Shown piece by piece: positions 21,885-37,370 of a stretch of 64,000 nt of DNA. The position numbers and the translations under genes are program-made. Source of the DNA: Nigrospora sphaerica (Eukaryota > Ascomycota > Sordariomycetes > Amphisphaeriales > Apiosporaceae). The number at the start of each line of letters is the position of its first letter. The first letter of the stretch is position 1. The notes beneath the pieces are model-generated. The model was not told where the DNA came from. It saw only the letters and a program-made list of their open reading frames with translations, and did not search any database. The stretch covers positions 4,774,001 to 4,838,000 of the forward strand of contig JAGVVL010000002.1 in assembly GCA_018287875.1 (NCBI GenBank), in the 5' to 3' direction.

Positions 21885-23828
21885 ATGCCGCGTAAACGTG
21901 TACTATCCCAAAGCCCCGATCCCGACGGTCCGGCACCCAAGAAGACCAAGGTGACCACGGGCAAGGCTTCCACAAACACCACCAAGTCCACCAAGGCCAC
22001 TGTTGCCAAAACTACTGCCCTGGAATTCGACACATCCGAAGATGGCCTGAAGGCGGGCGCAAAGCCTTCGGCCAGAAAGCCGGCTGGAAGACAAGCAAGA
22101 GCTGGCAGACCCGCGGCCAGGGGACGAAAGAAGGCAACCGGCAAGGTCCATGCCGAAACGGGAAAGCAAGGTAAATACCAGCCCGTAACCACGTCCCGCG
22201 AAAAATGGCAAAAGAATGCTAAGACTAGTGGTGGCGAAGCCAACCCTGACAACGATGGCACCGAGGCGAAGGATGGCGGCCCGGCCACGGCTATGGAGAC
22301 GGGTGACAACATTGTGGTTTCCCTTGCTCCGTCGGATATTGAGGAAGGCACGACTTATATCCCGTCTCCTGCCGAGTTTTGCCCCGCTTCTGCCGCCGCT
22401 TCTTATGCCGGGGGTGCCACTATCCAAGGCCGAGCCTCTGAGGGCATCACGTCGGCCCACCCGGGGGACGCAGCCGGAGAAGAAGATGCAACTACGACGA
22501 CCGTACCCTTGAGACCTACCGACAGCTGTGGCCTCCGCGGTGCCGGCCCGCGTCTTGGCAGGAACATTGGTTTATTAAGCTGCGACCCCGAGAACGCGGA
22601 CGACGAGGACCCCATCACGGCAGCAGCGCCATCCAAGTCCATCCAGTGGCAGCGCCCCGTCCCCTCAGGAAGAATGGCGACGGGCACGAAAGCTAGCCCC
22701 GGAGCCTTGCCTAAACCACTTCTGTCGAAACCCACGGATGTCTTGTCCACGATCGAGAAGCGCTCATCGTCGTCCTCTCTCCAGGGGGTCAACACACATG
22801 GCCTGCGCGTGAACGAGCCCCTTTCTGAGGTTGATGCCACCCACCTGCCCCTTCAACCGTCTCGCCAGCATGATACCACCGCTTCAGTCGGTGTCGCCAC
22901 CGAGCAGCCGCTCCTCCCACCGGACTCTCAGACCATGACTTTCGGCGCTGATGTGAAGCATGAAGAAACCTTGGAGCCTTTTGGCCACAACACCGCCCCG
23001 GTACACACCATCACAGATGGTCCGGGCTCCCTTCGCAAAAAGCCCGACGTCACTGTGGATATGGATTTGGGTCAGCTGCCCAAGAATATATTCAGTTCCA
23101 TTGAGAGGTTCCTCAATGACGACCTGCCGCCCACCTCGAACCAGGGCCTGTGGCTGCGGGGTGTCCAATGCGGCATCGGCCATGGCCTCGCCACGTTGAA
23201 AAGCGTCATCCTGGAAGAGATTGAGCACAACGGCTTCATGTTCGGCCGCCCGTTCCCCCTTGACCCGGGCCAGACGCGCGCTGAGCAGCGCCGGGCCATC
23301 GAGGGCAACGTCTTCTTCGACCGCCTCGTCGCCAAGCTGGCTGGTGACACCTTCATGGCGGCTCAGTCCCAGGCCGCGGTGATTCGTCGCTGCAACGCTT
23401 CGAACGCCGGCCCTTCGGCCGCCCCCGTCCCTCCATCACCCGTGGCGTATGGTGCCCCGGCCGCACGCCTGAACCCGGGCTCTACTCCAACCCCGCCGTT
23501 TCTCCCGCGCTTCGCCACCAACCCCATGAGCGCCGGTGGCCCGACCGCGCAGGGCCCTCGTGATCCGCAGGTCAGCCCTAGCTTCCCTCGGCCCGCCGTC
23601 GGCCCCTCGACGAAGCTGTCGACCAACGCCACGGCAACGCCGAACTACGGGGTCGGCGACAGGACGCAGCCTGACAATGCCGCCTCCCTCGAGTTCGCAG
23701 CAGTCCCGAACGGTCTTCCCCCGCAGTCAACGGTCTGGCGCGGCGGCGAGTTTCCACGCGCGAGCCCGCAGTTGACCACAACCCAGGACGGCCGCGCCGT
23801 CATCCGCATGCAACGAAGACAGGAGTGA
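21885..23828 (+). CDS. Uncharacterised basic, probably nuclear protein
   Basis: Single-exon frame of 647 residues starting at the ATG in CACGATGCC. I do not recognise the family. The first 25 residues contain likely nuclear-localisation sequence (MPRKR, then PAPKKTKV), and residues 60-95 carry AT-hook-like RPAARGRKKA sequence. The middle (about 100-385) is Ser/Thr/Pro-rich and probably disordered. One compact, apparently folded segment occurs at about 388-505: it starts VDMDLGQLPKNIFSSIERFL, includes GLWLRGVQCGIGHGLATL and FFDRLVAKLAGDTFMAAQ, and is predicted helical. The C-terminal 140 residues are again Pro/Ala/Gly-rich. Codon bias (C/G at third positions) and lack of stops over 1.9 kb support a real gene. 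A DNA- or chromatin-associated role is only a guess from the basic N-terminus. Confidence 0.75.
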   Translation: MPRKRVLSQSPDPDGPAPKKTKVTTGKASTNTTKSTKATVAKTTALEFDTSEDGLKAGAKPSARKPAGRQARAGRPAARGRKKATGKVHAETGKQGKYQPVTTSREKWQKNAKTSGGEANPDNDGTEAKDGGPATAMETGDNIVVSLAPSDIEEGTTYIPSPAEFCPASAAASYAGGATIQGRASEGITSAHPGDAAGEEDATTTTVPLRPTDSCGLRGAGPRLGRNIGLLSCDPENADDEDPITAAAPSKSIQWQRPVPSGRMATGTKASPGALPKPLLSKPTDVLSTIEKRSSSSSLQGVNTHGLRVNEPLSEVDATHLPLQPSRQHDTTASVGVATEQPLLPPDSQTMTFGADVKHEETLEPFGHNTAPVHTITDGPGSLRKKPDVTVDMDLGQLPKNIFSSIERFLNDDLPPTSNQGLWLRGVQCGIGHGLATLKSVILEEIEHNGFMFGRPFPLDPGQTRAEQRRAIEGNVFFDRLVAKLAGDTFMAAQSQAAVIRRCNASNAGPSAAPVPPSPVAYGAPAARLNPGSTPTPPFLPRFATNPMSAGGPTAQGPRDPQVSPSFPRPAVGPSTKLSTNATATPNYGVGDRTQPDNAASLEFAAVPNGLPPQSTVWRGGEFPRASPQLTTTQDGRAVIRMQRRQE

Positions 23829-26251
23829 AGACGGCGAGGTACGAGAGGGCGTCGGCCGAAGATGCGGTGGCCTTCTGGGTTGGGAACGTGGGGGCGGAAG
23901 CGTAACACGGCTGTCACGAGTAGGAGGGGAACAAAGGCTGGTAAACACGCCGGCAACCCGCCACTTTTCAGCCCGGGGTCTCGGTGTTACGGGGGAAAGG
24001 GGCCTGACAAGCAGCCATATACGGACACAGCGTGAATTCGGGAAGATGGCTCGGTACGTCCGACCCCTAGCTACAGTGCAGAGAGCGTGATAGTTGACGA
24101 ATTTTTTCCTTTGTCCGGAGGCGTGTCCTCATAGGAGCCGCCGGTGGCTGTGGTGTGTGGTTGCTTTGTTGTCACGGCCCTTGGGCAGAGCTTATTAGGG
24201 GGCAGAGGAAGAGACGCAAAGGCAGGCGCATCCCCCTACGTCGCATGGCCGGGATCACTCGCCAGTGACGCCGGAAATGCAGGCTTGGAACGGGGTTGAT
24301 GTATGTTGATGCGCGTTTGACACGCGCACGACGTGGCGGTTTTGGGCCGGACGTCATCGTCACCACCGCCGTCTGTTGCTTTCCTTTCCTGCTCTCTTCC
24401 TCTCTTCCTTCCTCCCCCCTCCGCCGCCGCATCGCCGCTAGTTGCATGCCATCTCGGGACGCCGGCGGGGATCAATGGCAACTAATAAGGGTGTCGGGGG
24501 GATGCCCAGGACGTCTTGGTAGGGCAAAGGCAGGTACATTCATCATGGCTTACGTGACATAGGGTGTGGTGGTATGGAATGCGGTGCGCTACGGATGCTT
24601 TCCCGGACTTCCCCCTGTGGACAGCAAAGGCTCGGATTCTTCCCATGTCTGCGGCGATGGGCTTCGTCGCCTCGTCCTCTTTGCGTAGCGCTGCCGTCCA
24701 CGTTGGCGGCGCGCCTTGCTCGCCTACGGGGATGCCATATCTAAAGGGCCCTGGGAAGCAGTAGGAGGAGCACACCCCATCGGCGTGCCTCCGAAGGGGT
24801 ACTTGCCATGTACCGAGCTAGCTACTTGGTTACATGCTAGGTAGCCCTGCCCGTCCGTCATCCTCTACATCGTCCCGTTGCACGCCACCCGCCCGCCTGT
24901 CGTTTCCCGGGGCCACGAGAGAAAAGGCGGTTTCAATTGCGCGTTGTGTGTTGTCTGGCGTGGCACAAGCTGGGCCGCAAAGCGTTACTCAAATCTCGCG
25001 TCCCGGGGGCACAAGACAGGAAAATGGGCTTTCGTACGCCCGAGAGTGGCGTGGTCACGCGACCACCAAAACCAAAAGTGTCGCCCGCCCCCTTCAATCA
25101 GTACGCCGGATTCGGACGGGGATTTGAACGATGCATGCATGAACCGGGCGGCAAGAACAGGTGAAAGCGTGCCACGAACGGGGCCCCCTTGGGAATGAAG
25201 GTCCTGCAGTTCGGACGGTAGGTCGGTGCAACGTCAATATCACGGCGCGACACGGGGGAACCTGAGGTGTTCGGCAGTACTCCGAATACGCAGGGATGTA
25301 CTTGAGAGGTAGGCATGCCCTAAGTTTCGTCAGTACAGAATAGCTGTACTGAATAGCTGTCCTGACCTACGACGGATGGAATCTACAGAGTAAAACTGAG
25401 CGGGGCAGGGTATGGAAAGATCCGTCGGGCAGGTGCCCTCCAGAAATCGGTGGAGAGAGGGCTTTCCCAAATCCTCCAGTCCCTCACGCCAGTTCCAGAC
25501 CGACTGGCCCCTGTTTTCCAATTGTTGCGTTGTTCTGGGCGGGTTCTCGTCGTCTCACGCCCCGATGAGAAATCCCGAGTTGATATCCGTTACGTTCCAT
25601 GGCTACTAATAGCGGCAGTACCTTACAACTTACCATTGCCAACCGATTAGCTTTGAATCTGCAGCCATACCCAGGTACCGAGCATAAGCGGTTATCACCT
25701 GCGCGCGCGCGCACGTCGGCATTTTCTCTCCCCTCTGTGTCCCATCTCTTGATTCTGACGGCGTTCGGTTTGACCTGACCACCAACCGCTTCAGGTCCCG
25801 GGCAGTTCGTATAGTTGGTAGGTTCCAACCCCCCAGCCCCAGTCTGCAGATTACTTTGCACATCTCAGTCATACGTGGGGAAGAACCCGGAACCCTCCAC
25901 CATACCATTGGGCGCGCTTCCTCTCGCCGGGCCACGGGACCAGCAGGCGATCCGTCAAACTTGTTGATCGATACTGCTTCCTCTCGTGCCTCTGCGGGTG
26001 CGCCTGCCTCTGCTAGACCCAGGCCCAGGCCCAGACCCAGGCCCCGGCCTCGGGATCTAGCCCCTCCAACCCAGCGCGACGCAAGGCGCTGACGATATCA
26101 CAGCCGTAGGGCACAGCACCGAGTCCGCGCTTACCCCCAGTCAGCTCCTCGGCATACCCCCCCAAGTCCAGGTCTGTCTGTCTCTGTCTCTTGTCTCGTC
26201 TCCATCTCTCCGTCCCTCACTGGCTCTCTCTCTCTCTCTCCGTCCCTCACT

Positions 26252-26288
<37 letters not shown>

Positions 26289-26974
26289 CACCCCTCCTTC
26301 GCCCCCCGTCACGTTTTCCCTCTCCTTCAGCAGCCCAGGATCAGGGTGGTGGTAGGATTGCAGGGTACTTCAGCCAAGCCGTCCGGGTACACGGGATGAT
26401 ACTTGGGGGACCATCTCTATCTATGGTGGTTTGCCAGTCGAAAAGTCTGATTTCCCTCCCTCTCCCCACCAGGCTTTATCCCCTGCTCCCTCCCTGGACG
26501 CCCGTACTGTTGCCCACCCCCCCTGTCCACCTATCCTTTCCCCGTGCGCCAGCCATCGTTATTCGCGCAAGTGTGGGCGTTGGGGGCGTGAAGATACCAT
26601 CAAGGTCCAAGTCACTCCCTTCCAGCCTTTCCGTAGGTGGCTATAGTACCACCGTACCCACCGCCCTCGACAACGACTTGGGTGTATTGCCCGACGGCCT
26701 CATTCGCCCTTGGCCTCTTTCCCCAGACCGATAGGGCCTCGGGAAACCCTCGATCCCTTCTCGTCCAGTTGCCCCAGGTCTACTTTTGGCTACAGCTGCT
26801 AGCCCTCGCCTCGTGCCTATTGTGTCCACCGGCCACCCAACCATCTCCCTCTCCCTCCCTCTTGCATAGCCTTCTCCAACAGCCCATGCACCACCCAGGC
26901 GCACTCCCGCCCCGGATCCCTGCCGCTAAAGCTGACCATCCCACACCCCAGTTCCAGCCCCAGTCCTCCCACTC
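23829..26974. other. Long intergenic region with simple repeats
   Basis: Roughly 3.1 kb without a supportable gene. It holds a small direct and inverted repeat (GTACAG-aatag-CTGTAC at 25333-25349, followed by a second GAATAGCTGT copy), CCCAGG repeats at about 26018-26045 and a duplicated CT-rich satellite at 26160-26286. The final 400 bases are pyrimidine-rich, probably the promoter and leader of the clamp-domain gene. Confidence 0.5.
26160..26286. repeat. CT microsatellite with duplicated unit
   Basis: A long CT dinucleotide tract interrupted by two near-identical copies of CGTCCCTCACTGG, so a unit of about 30 bp is itself duplicated. It lies 690 bp or more upstream of the next coding start. 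Confidence 0.9.
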
Positions 26975-28609
26975 ATGCCACCGCCAAACGATGTCACGGC
27001 TGCCGCCCCGCACTCCACATCGTCTGGAGGTGCAGGTGCGGGTGCAGCTGGGGGACCAGGACCAGGACCAGCACCTGGATCAGTGTCGGCGTCAGCACTG
27101 GCGCCAGCACCAGCACCAGCACCAGTGGCAGCTGGACCCCCGGAATCAGGTTATATAAGAGGTACCTCCTCGCCTCCGTCTGTTGCAACTCCCGCCTCCG
27201 CCCCGTTGCAATCCGCTCTCGTCGATGGCGCCACTAGGGACCTGTCAGCCTGGGTCCAAGCCAACATGATTTTCTCCGATCTGTACAAGTCGGGCAAGCT
27301 GCCCTTGTCGCGTCGCCGGCAATCCTCGCATGCCCTGCCGACCGACTCGCCCGAATATGACGCCGACCTCGTGAGCAGAGACAAGCTTAAGCAAAAGGAT
27401 GCCGTCAAAAAGTATCTAGCTACTAAGCTCCGGAGCGACTGGTCCTTTACGTGGCCCCCGCCGTCGTCAGCCACAGACGTTACTCCGCCCCCCGCCGTAC
27501 CCAAGGGCGAGGAACCCGTCCCCGAGAAGCCCCAGGACGACCAGCCAGGCACGGCCGGTCCCGACGAGAACAGTGGCGGCGCCACCAAGGCGCCCGAAGA
27601 CGAAATCGACACGGCTTCCGTCTACAGCACCGTGTCCGAGGACTCGGAGCATTTCAGGGCCCGAGCCGAATGGCTTTCCGAACTTTCCGACGACGAGCAG
27701 CCCGTCTCGCCCTCGGCGTACCGCTTTGACTCTCCCGATGCTGTGGGCTCCGCCATTCAGGCCTCGGCGCTCGCCAAACGCGCCAAGAGACGGAGAGACA
27801 TCCGGGAAGAGGCATCGTGGAACCCGGGGCTCGCCTGCTTCAATGCTCGCCGGGACGCATGGACGTGCGCCAAGACGGCCCGCGTAAAGCCCAGGCCAAA
27901 GCCCAAGTCGCAGCAGCCGGCCTCGCCCACGTCGCCCTCGTCGCGTCGCCTCTCGTTCTGGCGGCTGTCCCACTCTTCATCTCCGACGTCCCAGTCAGCA
28001 CCGCCCATGTCGGCGCTCTCACCTACCACCACGCAGCTCTCGGGCGATTCCACAGCCGTTGCTTCGTCTTCCTCGGATGCCGACTCGAAGGAACTCTCTC
28101 CAGATGCGCACACCAAGTCCGCGTTGTACCCCGTAGAAACGCTCCTCCCCATCCCGCCGCCTCTGTTGCCTCCCGCAAACCCGATGCGTGCCTCCATCAC
28201 GCCCGCAGCCTACCCGTCCATCTACGATCGCATCGTCGTGCACTCAATGACGCCGGCGTGCCCCGTCAACCTTGGCGATGTCTTGCGGGCTTGTGTCGCC
28301 GGCTGGAAGCGGGACGGCGAATGGCCGCCTCGGCCCGCTGACGCCCCGGTATCTGTGGTTGCCGTTCGCAGGAAAAAGCGGGACACTAACGCCGGCCACG
28401 TCAGCGCATCGAGCATGAGCCGGCGGATGAGCCTTGGGTTCCTTGGTAGCCGGAGGGAAAGCGCTGCAAACGACGTCGCTGCTACGAACGGTATCGAGGA
28501 CGACGGTACCGGGGCAGGCAAAGGCATCAAGAGGTCGCTGCAGAAAGTCCTCGGCCTCGGAAACGAAAGACGGGGTAGCGCTGGGAGCACCCATGGGGTA
28601 GCAGCCTAG
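26975..28609 (+). CDS. Gag1-like clamp domain protein (former DUF4050)
   Basis: Single-exon gene for 544 residues. The family is defined by a fungal Gag1-like clamp domain whose precise biochemical role I will not assert. The N-terminus (about 15-60) is Gly/Ala/Pro repeat sequence encoded by a GGTGCA/CAGCAC minisatellite. Residues about 80-165 contain ATRDLSAWVQANMIFSDLYK and KKYLATKLRSDW, a helical segment. The clamp-like core is split: WNPGLACFNARRDAWTCA at about 282-300 and YPSIYDRIVVHSMTPACPV then GDVLRACVAGWKRDGEWPP at about 412-455, separated by a Ser/Pro-rich insert. The tail is basic and Ser-rich, with possible phosphorylation sites (SRRMSLGF). Family assignment is from these remembered motifs. 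It is tail-to-tail with the chromodomain gene. Confidence 0.75.
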   Translation: MPPPNDVTAAAPHSTSSGGAGAGAAGGPGPGPAPGSVSASALAPAPAPAPVAAGPPESGYIRGTSSPPSVATPASAPLQSALVDGATRDLSAWVQANMIFSDLYKSGKLPLSRRRQSSHALPTDSPEYDADLVSRDKLKQKDAVKKYLATKLRSDWSFTWPPPSSATDVTPPPAVPKGEEPVPEKPQDDQPGTAGPDENSGGATKAPEDEIDTASVYSTVSEDSEHFRARAEWLSELSDDEQPVSPSAYRFDSPDAVGSAIQASALAKRAKRRRDIREEASWNPGLACFNARRDAWTCAKTARVKPRPKPKSQQPASPTSPSSRRLSFWRLSHSSSPTSQSAPPMSALSPTTTQLSGDSTAVASSSSDADSKELSPDAHTKSALYPVETLLPIPPPLLPPANPMRASITPAAYPSIYDRIVVHSMTPACPVNLGDVLRACVAGWKRDGEWPPRPADAPVSVVAVRRKKRDTNAGHVSASSMSRRMSLGFLGSRRESAANDVAATNGIEDDGTGAGKGIKRSLQKVLGLGNERRGSAGSTHGVAA

Positions 28610-29444
28610 CCTCCCCACCTTTTATCTTATCGTTTTCCTGTTTATTTTTCCATTTCCGCTGCTCTTCCGCCTGAGCCCCACGCCATACCGACGGCTTTCC
28701 GACGACCCGGAAAGGGAGGAGAAGGGGGACTGGAGGCCTTGACGGCTTGAGCATTATCCAAGGAGACGGATGAGACGGAGGTCTCGACTACCACGACTGC
28801 CCGCATGCTCCAAGGAAAGCTACCACGGTGAAATTGGGTTCATGTGGCCTGCGCCTTATATACCCGGCATTTGTACGGCGTTCTTTTTGGAAACCGTCAG
28901 GTTCTCTTATCCTGATGGAAATGCATAAGTGAGTTGAGGAGAGCTCATTGCGTAGTGCGCCACCAATAATGACCGCTCGGGGCCCCTTGCGTGCTCTCCC
29001 GGGCTTTTTGTATAATAATAAACTTGACGGCATAGCTTTTCCGGCCGGCACAAGAACTCCCTCGCGCCCCGGTCTATTTCGTCGTGCATGGATCGGCAGA
29101 ACATCACGGGCCCGGAAGGGTCCGTGTCGCTTGTTATGGGAGGAGTCTTTGGTCTGATCGTGAAGCCTAGTAAAGATAAGTGCAGTTCTGTAACCCTGCG
29201 CACGCACGCATGACTGCTTTTGCAACGTCGCGCCGTGCCGCCTGCTACTTTACATGAAAACTACTTGGTACACGAGCCTCGTCCAGTCGCGCGAAGACAC
29301 CCACGGACCTGCGTAAGCGCAGCCGCAGCCGCGCGACGGCCGAATCTGGCAGGGGACCAGCCGTCATCTCTTTTCGGCCGCAACCTCAGGTTGGGCGCTG
29401 CTCCTCCCCGGACGACCCCCGCGGGGCGGGCGAACCCCGATCCG
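28610..29444. other. Convergent intergenic region
   Basis: About 830 bp between the 3' ends of the clamp-domain and chromodomain genes. No supportable gene; open frames here are short or antisense to the chromodomain gene. Confidence 0.5.
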
Positions 29445-32400
29445 TCACGACTGGCGCTTGGGGAGACAGTGGTCCATCAGGTCGTCCCAGCTGCCGACCC
29501 GGATGTGGCTGTAGCCGCGGCCTTCGTCGACGAGGTCCTGGTACCACTGCGTGGTGGGCCGGAACCGGTAGGGGAAACTGGCGCAATCCGGCGCCTTGCT
29601 GCGGGCGTCGAGCGCCGCGGCGTAGAGGTCGTTGGTGCAACGCGTGGGGGCCTGGCCGTCGCCGGGCGGAGGGTGGAAGATGATGCGCGGCGGCTGCGCG
29701 GCGTCACCCGCCGCCTTGATGAAGGCCTCGGCCCCCTTGCGCGCCTTCTCGGCCTGCGGACCCCCGGGCTCCGCCGCCGCCTGGGCTTTGTAGGAAAAGT
29801 AATCCAGTTGTTTCCAGCCGGTGCTGATGAGCTTGCTGGTCCACGCGTTGAGCCACGTGTTGGATTCGAGCAAGAATTGCTCGATAGCGTGGCGGGTCAC
29901 GTCAAGCGGGTACGGCGGCTCGGGCACCGGCGGCAAGGGGAAGCCGCCCAGCCATACTCGGTCCAAGTAGTGCTTCTCGAATCGCCTGGGCGCCTCTTCG
30001 CCAACGTAGTCTATGAGCCGACGCTGCATGGGAAGCAGTTTCGACATGGGCCCGTGCTGCGTAGGCGACCGGCCCTCGGCCGCCGCATCCCATATCAGGA
30101 GCTCCATTCTGGTGTAGTTTTCCCTGTTCTTGTGAGGGTCGGCCGGACGATAAACCGCCACCCAAGGGTGGCGCGGAGCATCAGAGCTCTGCTGGGTGCC
30201 ATCACATTCGGTTTCGACCGTGTAGAAAAAGCCTATCAAAGTGTTGCTGCCCTGGGAGTAGCGGTGCATGTAGTAGAACCAGTTTTTGAACGTGGCATAC
30301 TTGCAAAGCGGATCGCCAAAGTCATCCGCCATCTTGGTATCGGCCCACGAAACCGGTTCGGCGTAGAGGCGGGACCATGAGTTGGCAGGGCCATGGGCCA
30401 GAAAGTACAGGGCCCATTCGCGAATCTCATGTGCCAGATCGCGGCAGTTGAAGACGGTGCTCACGGCCGTGTGAGGGGGCGCTGGCGGGCCGGACAGACC
30501 GGTGGCGTCTTGTTGCTTCCGAGCCTCGCGGGCATAGAAGATGTCGGGGTCGCCGACCGTACCAGCCGAATAGTTCGGAATTTGTACTGTGCGATGGGAC
30601 CGTCTCTTGTCTCGCGAATCCGTGCCCATGACGTAGAACTCCCTGTAGCTGGCCAGGCGCATAGTCGACCACGCCGCAAACCAGTTGACCAGACTCTGCT
30701 CGTCGTCGGGAGCTATCACGTCGTCTGCCCAGACCATCTTGACAACGTCCTCAGGAACCCCTCCCAAGAGGAAGATTTGACGAGAGTCGGTAATGGCACC
30801 AGCAAGCTCACAGACGTCAACGCGATCCTTGATCCTGTCCATACTCTCTGCTTCGGGCCTTTCTGTCGGGACGTTCACATCTCCTCGTCCCAAGCTGACT
30901 GCCGCGTCTCTCTCCCGAGCCTTGTCGCAATACAAAGTGCGAAGGTATTCCGGAAATTTTGCGCATGTGACCAGGATGATAGGTTCGTACATGGCTCGGG
31001 CCTTGAACCTTTCCAAGGCCCTGCGTAGCTCACGCGGCTGCGATACGGCGAAGCTCGGCGCGATCAGGATGGCTCGGCCGTAAGGAAACATGCGTGTCAC
31101 GGACAGCTGGACGGGAATCGAGGGCGGCGGATGATCCGATACTCCGCCATCCGTCGTGGGCCACAGTCTCTTCGTGTTTCCGCATGCAGAGAGGCTCCAG
31201 AAGTTGTGCGCGCGCTGCTGGAGCATTTTCCACAGCAGAGGAATCTTCCGTATGCTACCCACCACAGACTCGTGGAAAATGATGGTTGCGGGCTCGGTGG
31301 CCGATTTGCAGAACGATTTCCAGCTGCCCTTGATACCACTGGCATAAATTGTGCACTGCGGCCGCACCAACCGAAGCCAGAGCGATACCACCTGAAAGAG
31401 GTGCTCGTCAACGGGGTAGTAGATCAACACGAAGGTGTTCTGATGTTCGATGGCAGCAGATAAACTCTTGTCAAAAATCTGCTTCATGACCGCATCACAT
31501 ACTGATGCCGGCGTCGCGCCTACACCATCCCGTTTGGTGGCGGGGGCGGGCAGGGGAGGGTAAAGCGCCAGTTTGAGAGGCGTTGCCGTTTGGAAAATAA
31601 CGTATTTCAGCAGGTCTTCGGAAGGGCCAGGTGAAGACGGGTCGGCCAATGGCTTCCAGGCTTCACAACCGCTAGGGTAAACGAGGATTGAGTATTCGTC
31701 GCGTGCCAGATAGAAAGCCATTGCCGTTTTTTGAAGCCGGGCCGCTATTGCCTCAGAGGCTGCAAAATCCCTTCGGAACTCGAGGTAGCCGCAAGAGAAT
31801 GTTTTCTCCGGCATGTAAAGCGGTTGAGTGAGGAAGTCTGCGGCGGTACAGATTGTCTCGAAAACCAGGTGGTCTTCGGCCATGAACTGTGTCCGCCACG
31901 GCTGATCAATCCGGCTGATGCCCTTGAACAGCGCACGAGTCTCGCGGGAGTCGCGGCCAAAGGTTACTATCCTGGCCACTGTCTGGGTGCCGCCTCTCTC
32001 CTGGTACTGTAGCAATGACAGCCTCCTGGGCTTGGTACTGGCGGTGTTGGCAGCAGAGCCGTCTGGGCCTATTGGATCCGGAGCGTTGTCGATGCTCATA
32101 GGCTCGTCCACGATGGTGGGCTCGTCAAAATCCGGCTCGCTGAAGAAGTTCACCTTTGTCGTGCCGTCATCAAACTGTACTGAGAGGCCCCTTCGAGACT
32201 TTTTGGGGCCCGACGTCGGTTGTACGGCTGGCCCGGTCTGTACCGTTTCGGTATTTCTTCGATTCGGCTCCGCGCTCGTCGCTGGCTCGCCCGCAGGCAC
32301 ATTGAGGGATTGTGTCCTTTTCGGTTGGTTACTTGTGATGAGGAAGTTGGTGGGTATGACGGACAAGTCCAACGGGGCAGCGTCGTTCAGTTCTATTCCC

Positions 32401-33685
32401 CTCTTTCTAGCCTGGTTCACGCGCTTCATGTTTTTGAACAGCTTGGGCTCCCTGGCCGAGTCCACCATGCTCTCCTTCAGGCTTCTTCGTTTCTTTCGGA
32501 CTTTGTTGGCCGGCACTCCCGCTTTAGGGCGCGGGAGGCGAGGACTGGCAACGGACCCTGTTCTGACCGCTTTCAGCTTGAATTTTTCGGCCAGAGTTGA
32601 AGAAGATGGTACTGGTGCTGGCGCTGTGGTCGCTGTGGTTGTTATTGCATTGGCTGTCTTGAGGGCAACTGCCGGCGGTGGCCGGGGAGCAGTTTTGCTC
32701 AAGGCACTGGGCTTTCGGGCTGTGCCCTGGTACGTTGTACCTGCGGTAGACCGACCAAGGTCTCCTGCAGGAAGACGGGCGGTTGATGAAGAGGTTGCAG
32801 ACAGGCAACGCGGCGGGGACACCTTTGAGGTCTTGTTGATTTGCGGGATCCCCTTGAATGTAGTTTGCTTGATAGCCTTGGACGCAAGCACCTCGCCGAC
32901 GGACCCCTGCTCTATTTCGTTTGATTCAAGGGCTTCATCACTCGATTCGGACTCGTCGTCGGTCGACTCGGCAGCGATACTACTCGCCGCAGAAGCAGAT
33001 GAAGTGTAATCGCTGGCGTCATCGGGGAGGGGGTGGGTAAGTTTGAGGCCCATCTTCTGCCTCTTGACATTCCGTCGGCGATGCCTAGCATCCTTGCTTT
33101 TCATCGCGTCGGAACATGCCTCCTCGTACATACGGATGTTCAACCTGCTCTGTGTACCCGACGGGTCTTGCTGCTTCATCTGGTACCATTGTTCCCTCAG
33201 AGCTGGGGACAGGTTTTCTAAGGGCTCCCACGTGCTCTGGTCCAAGCTATAGTCTGTACTTCAATCAGTCCTGGGCCCGGCCAGATTGCCCTGCCCTCGG
33301 CTCACGGCCGATTGCGGTCCAACTCTGGGCCAGAGCATCCTCAGCACAGGCCACGATGGGCAGACTTAGGTGATGCGGGGGGCTCTCGGGTTGGCTTACC
33401 TTCCCATTTCACCAGGTATTGCATTGCACCTTCTTCGCCCTCGTCGTGTTCACTGGGACGCTCAGCCAATATGCAGTCCGCATTATACTCTCCGGCTTCA
33501 TTGTCGTCGCCGGCATCTTCGTCGACAGTCGACGTGAGAGATATATCATCATCGTCATCGCCTGGCTCGTCCTGCTCCTTAACGAAGAGAGTCGACTCCT
33601 CGCGGTCTGGAGTGGTCATGGTGACGTCCGGAGTGGCCATTGTGACATTACCTGTGCCCGAACACCAAATCTGTCCTGGCAGCAT
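29445..33685 (-). CDS. Chromodomain protein with large unknown C-terminal region
   Basis: Two exons, 33685-33400 and 33253-29445, with a 146-nt GT-AG intron that cuts through the chromodomain; 1364 residues. Chromodomains bind methylated histone H3 tails. Here the domain spans about residues 66-112, joining YLVKWE to DYSLDQSTWEPLENL. Aromatic-cage candidates Y67, W94 and Y97 are all present. Residues 115-430 are Ser/Thr-rich and basic, probably disordered (RHRRRNVKRQK). From about residue 530 to the end the sequence looks folded. It includes VLIYYPVDEHLFQVVSLWLR, FHESVVGSIRKIPLLWKML and YGRAILIAPSFA, suggestive of an alpha/beta (helicase-like or Rossmann-like) fold, then a Trp-rich C-terminal part. 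It could be a CDP-2-like heterochromatin partner of a class II deacetylase, but no decisive match can be made here. The start could be M16 or M23 instead. Confidence 0.82.

Positions 33686-37370
<3,685 letters not shown>

Noticed and set aside
25095..25145. Possible tRNA T-arm (TTCAAAT on the minus strand)
   Set aside because: The flanking five bases do not pair and no acceptor or anticodon arm fits around it.
29220..30380. 386-codon plus-strand frame
   Set aside because: Antisense to the 3' part of the chromodomain gene; composition is an Arg/Val/Gly shadow of its codon bias.
31918..33009. 363-codon plus-strand frame
   Set aside because: Antisense to the chromodomain gene, low in charge order and without recognisable motifs.
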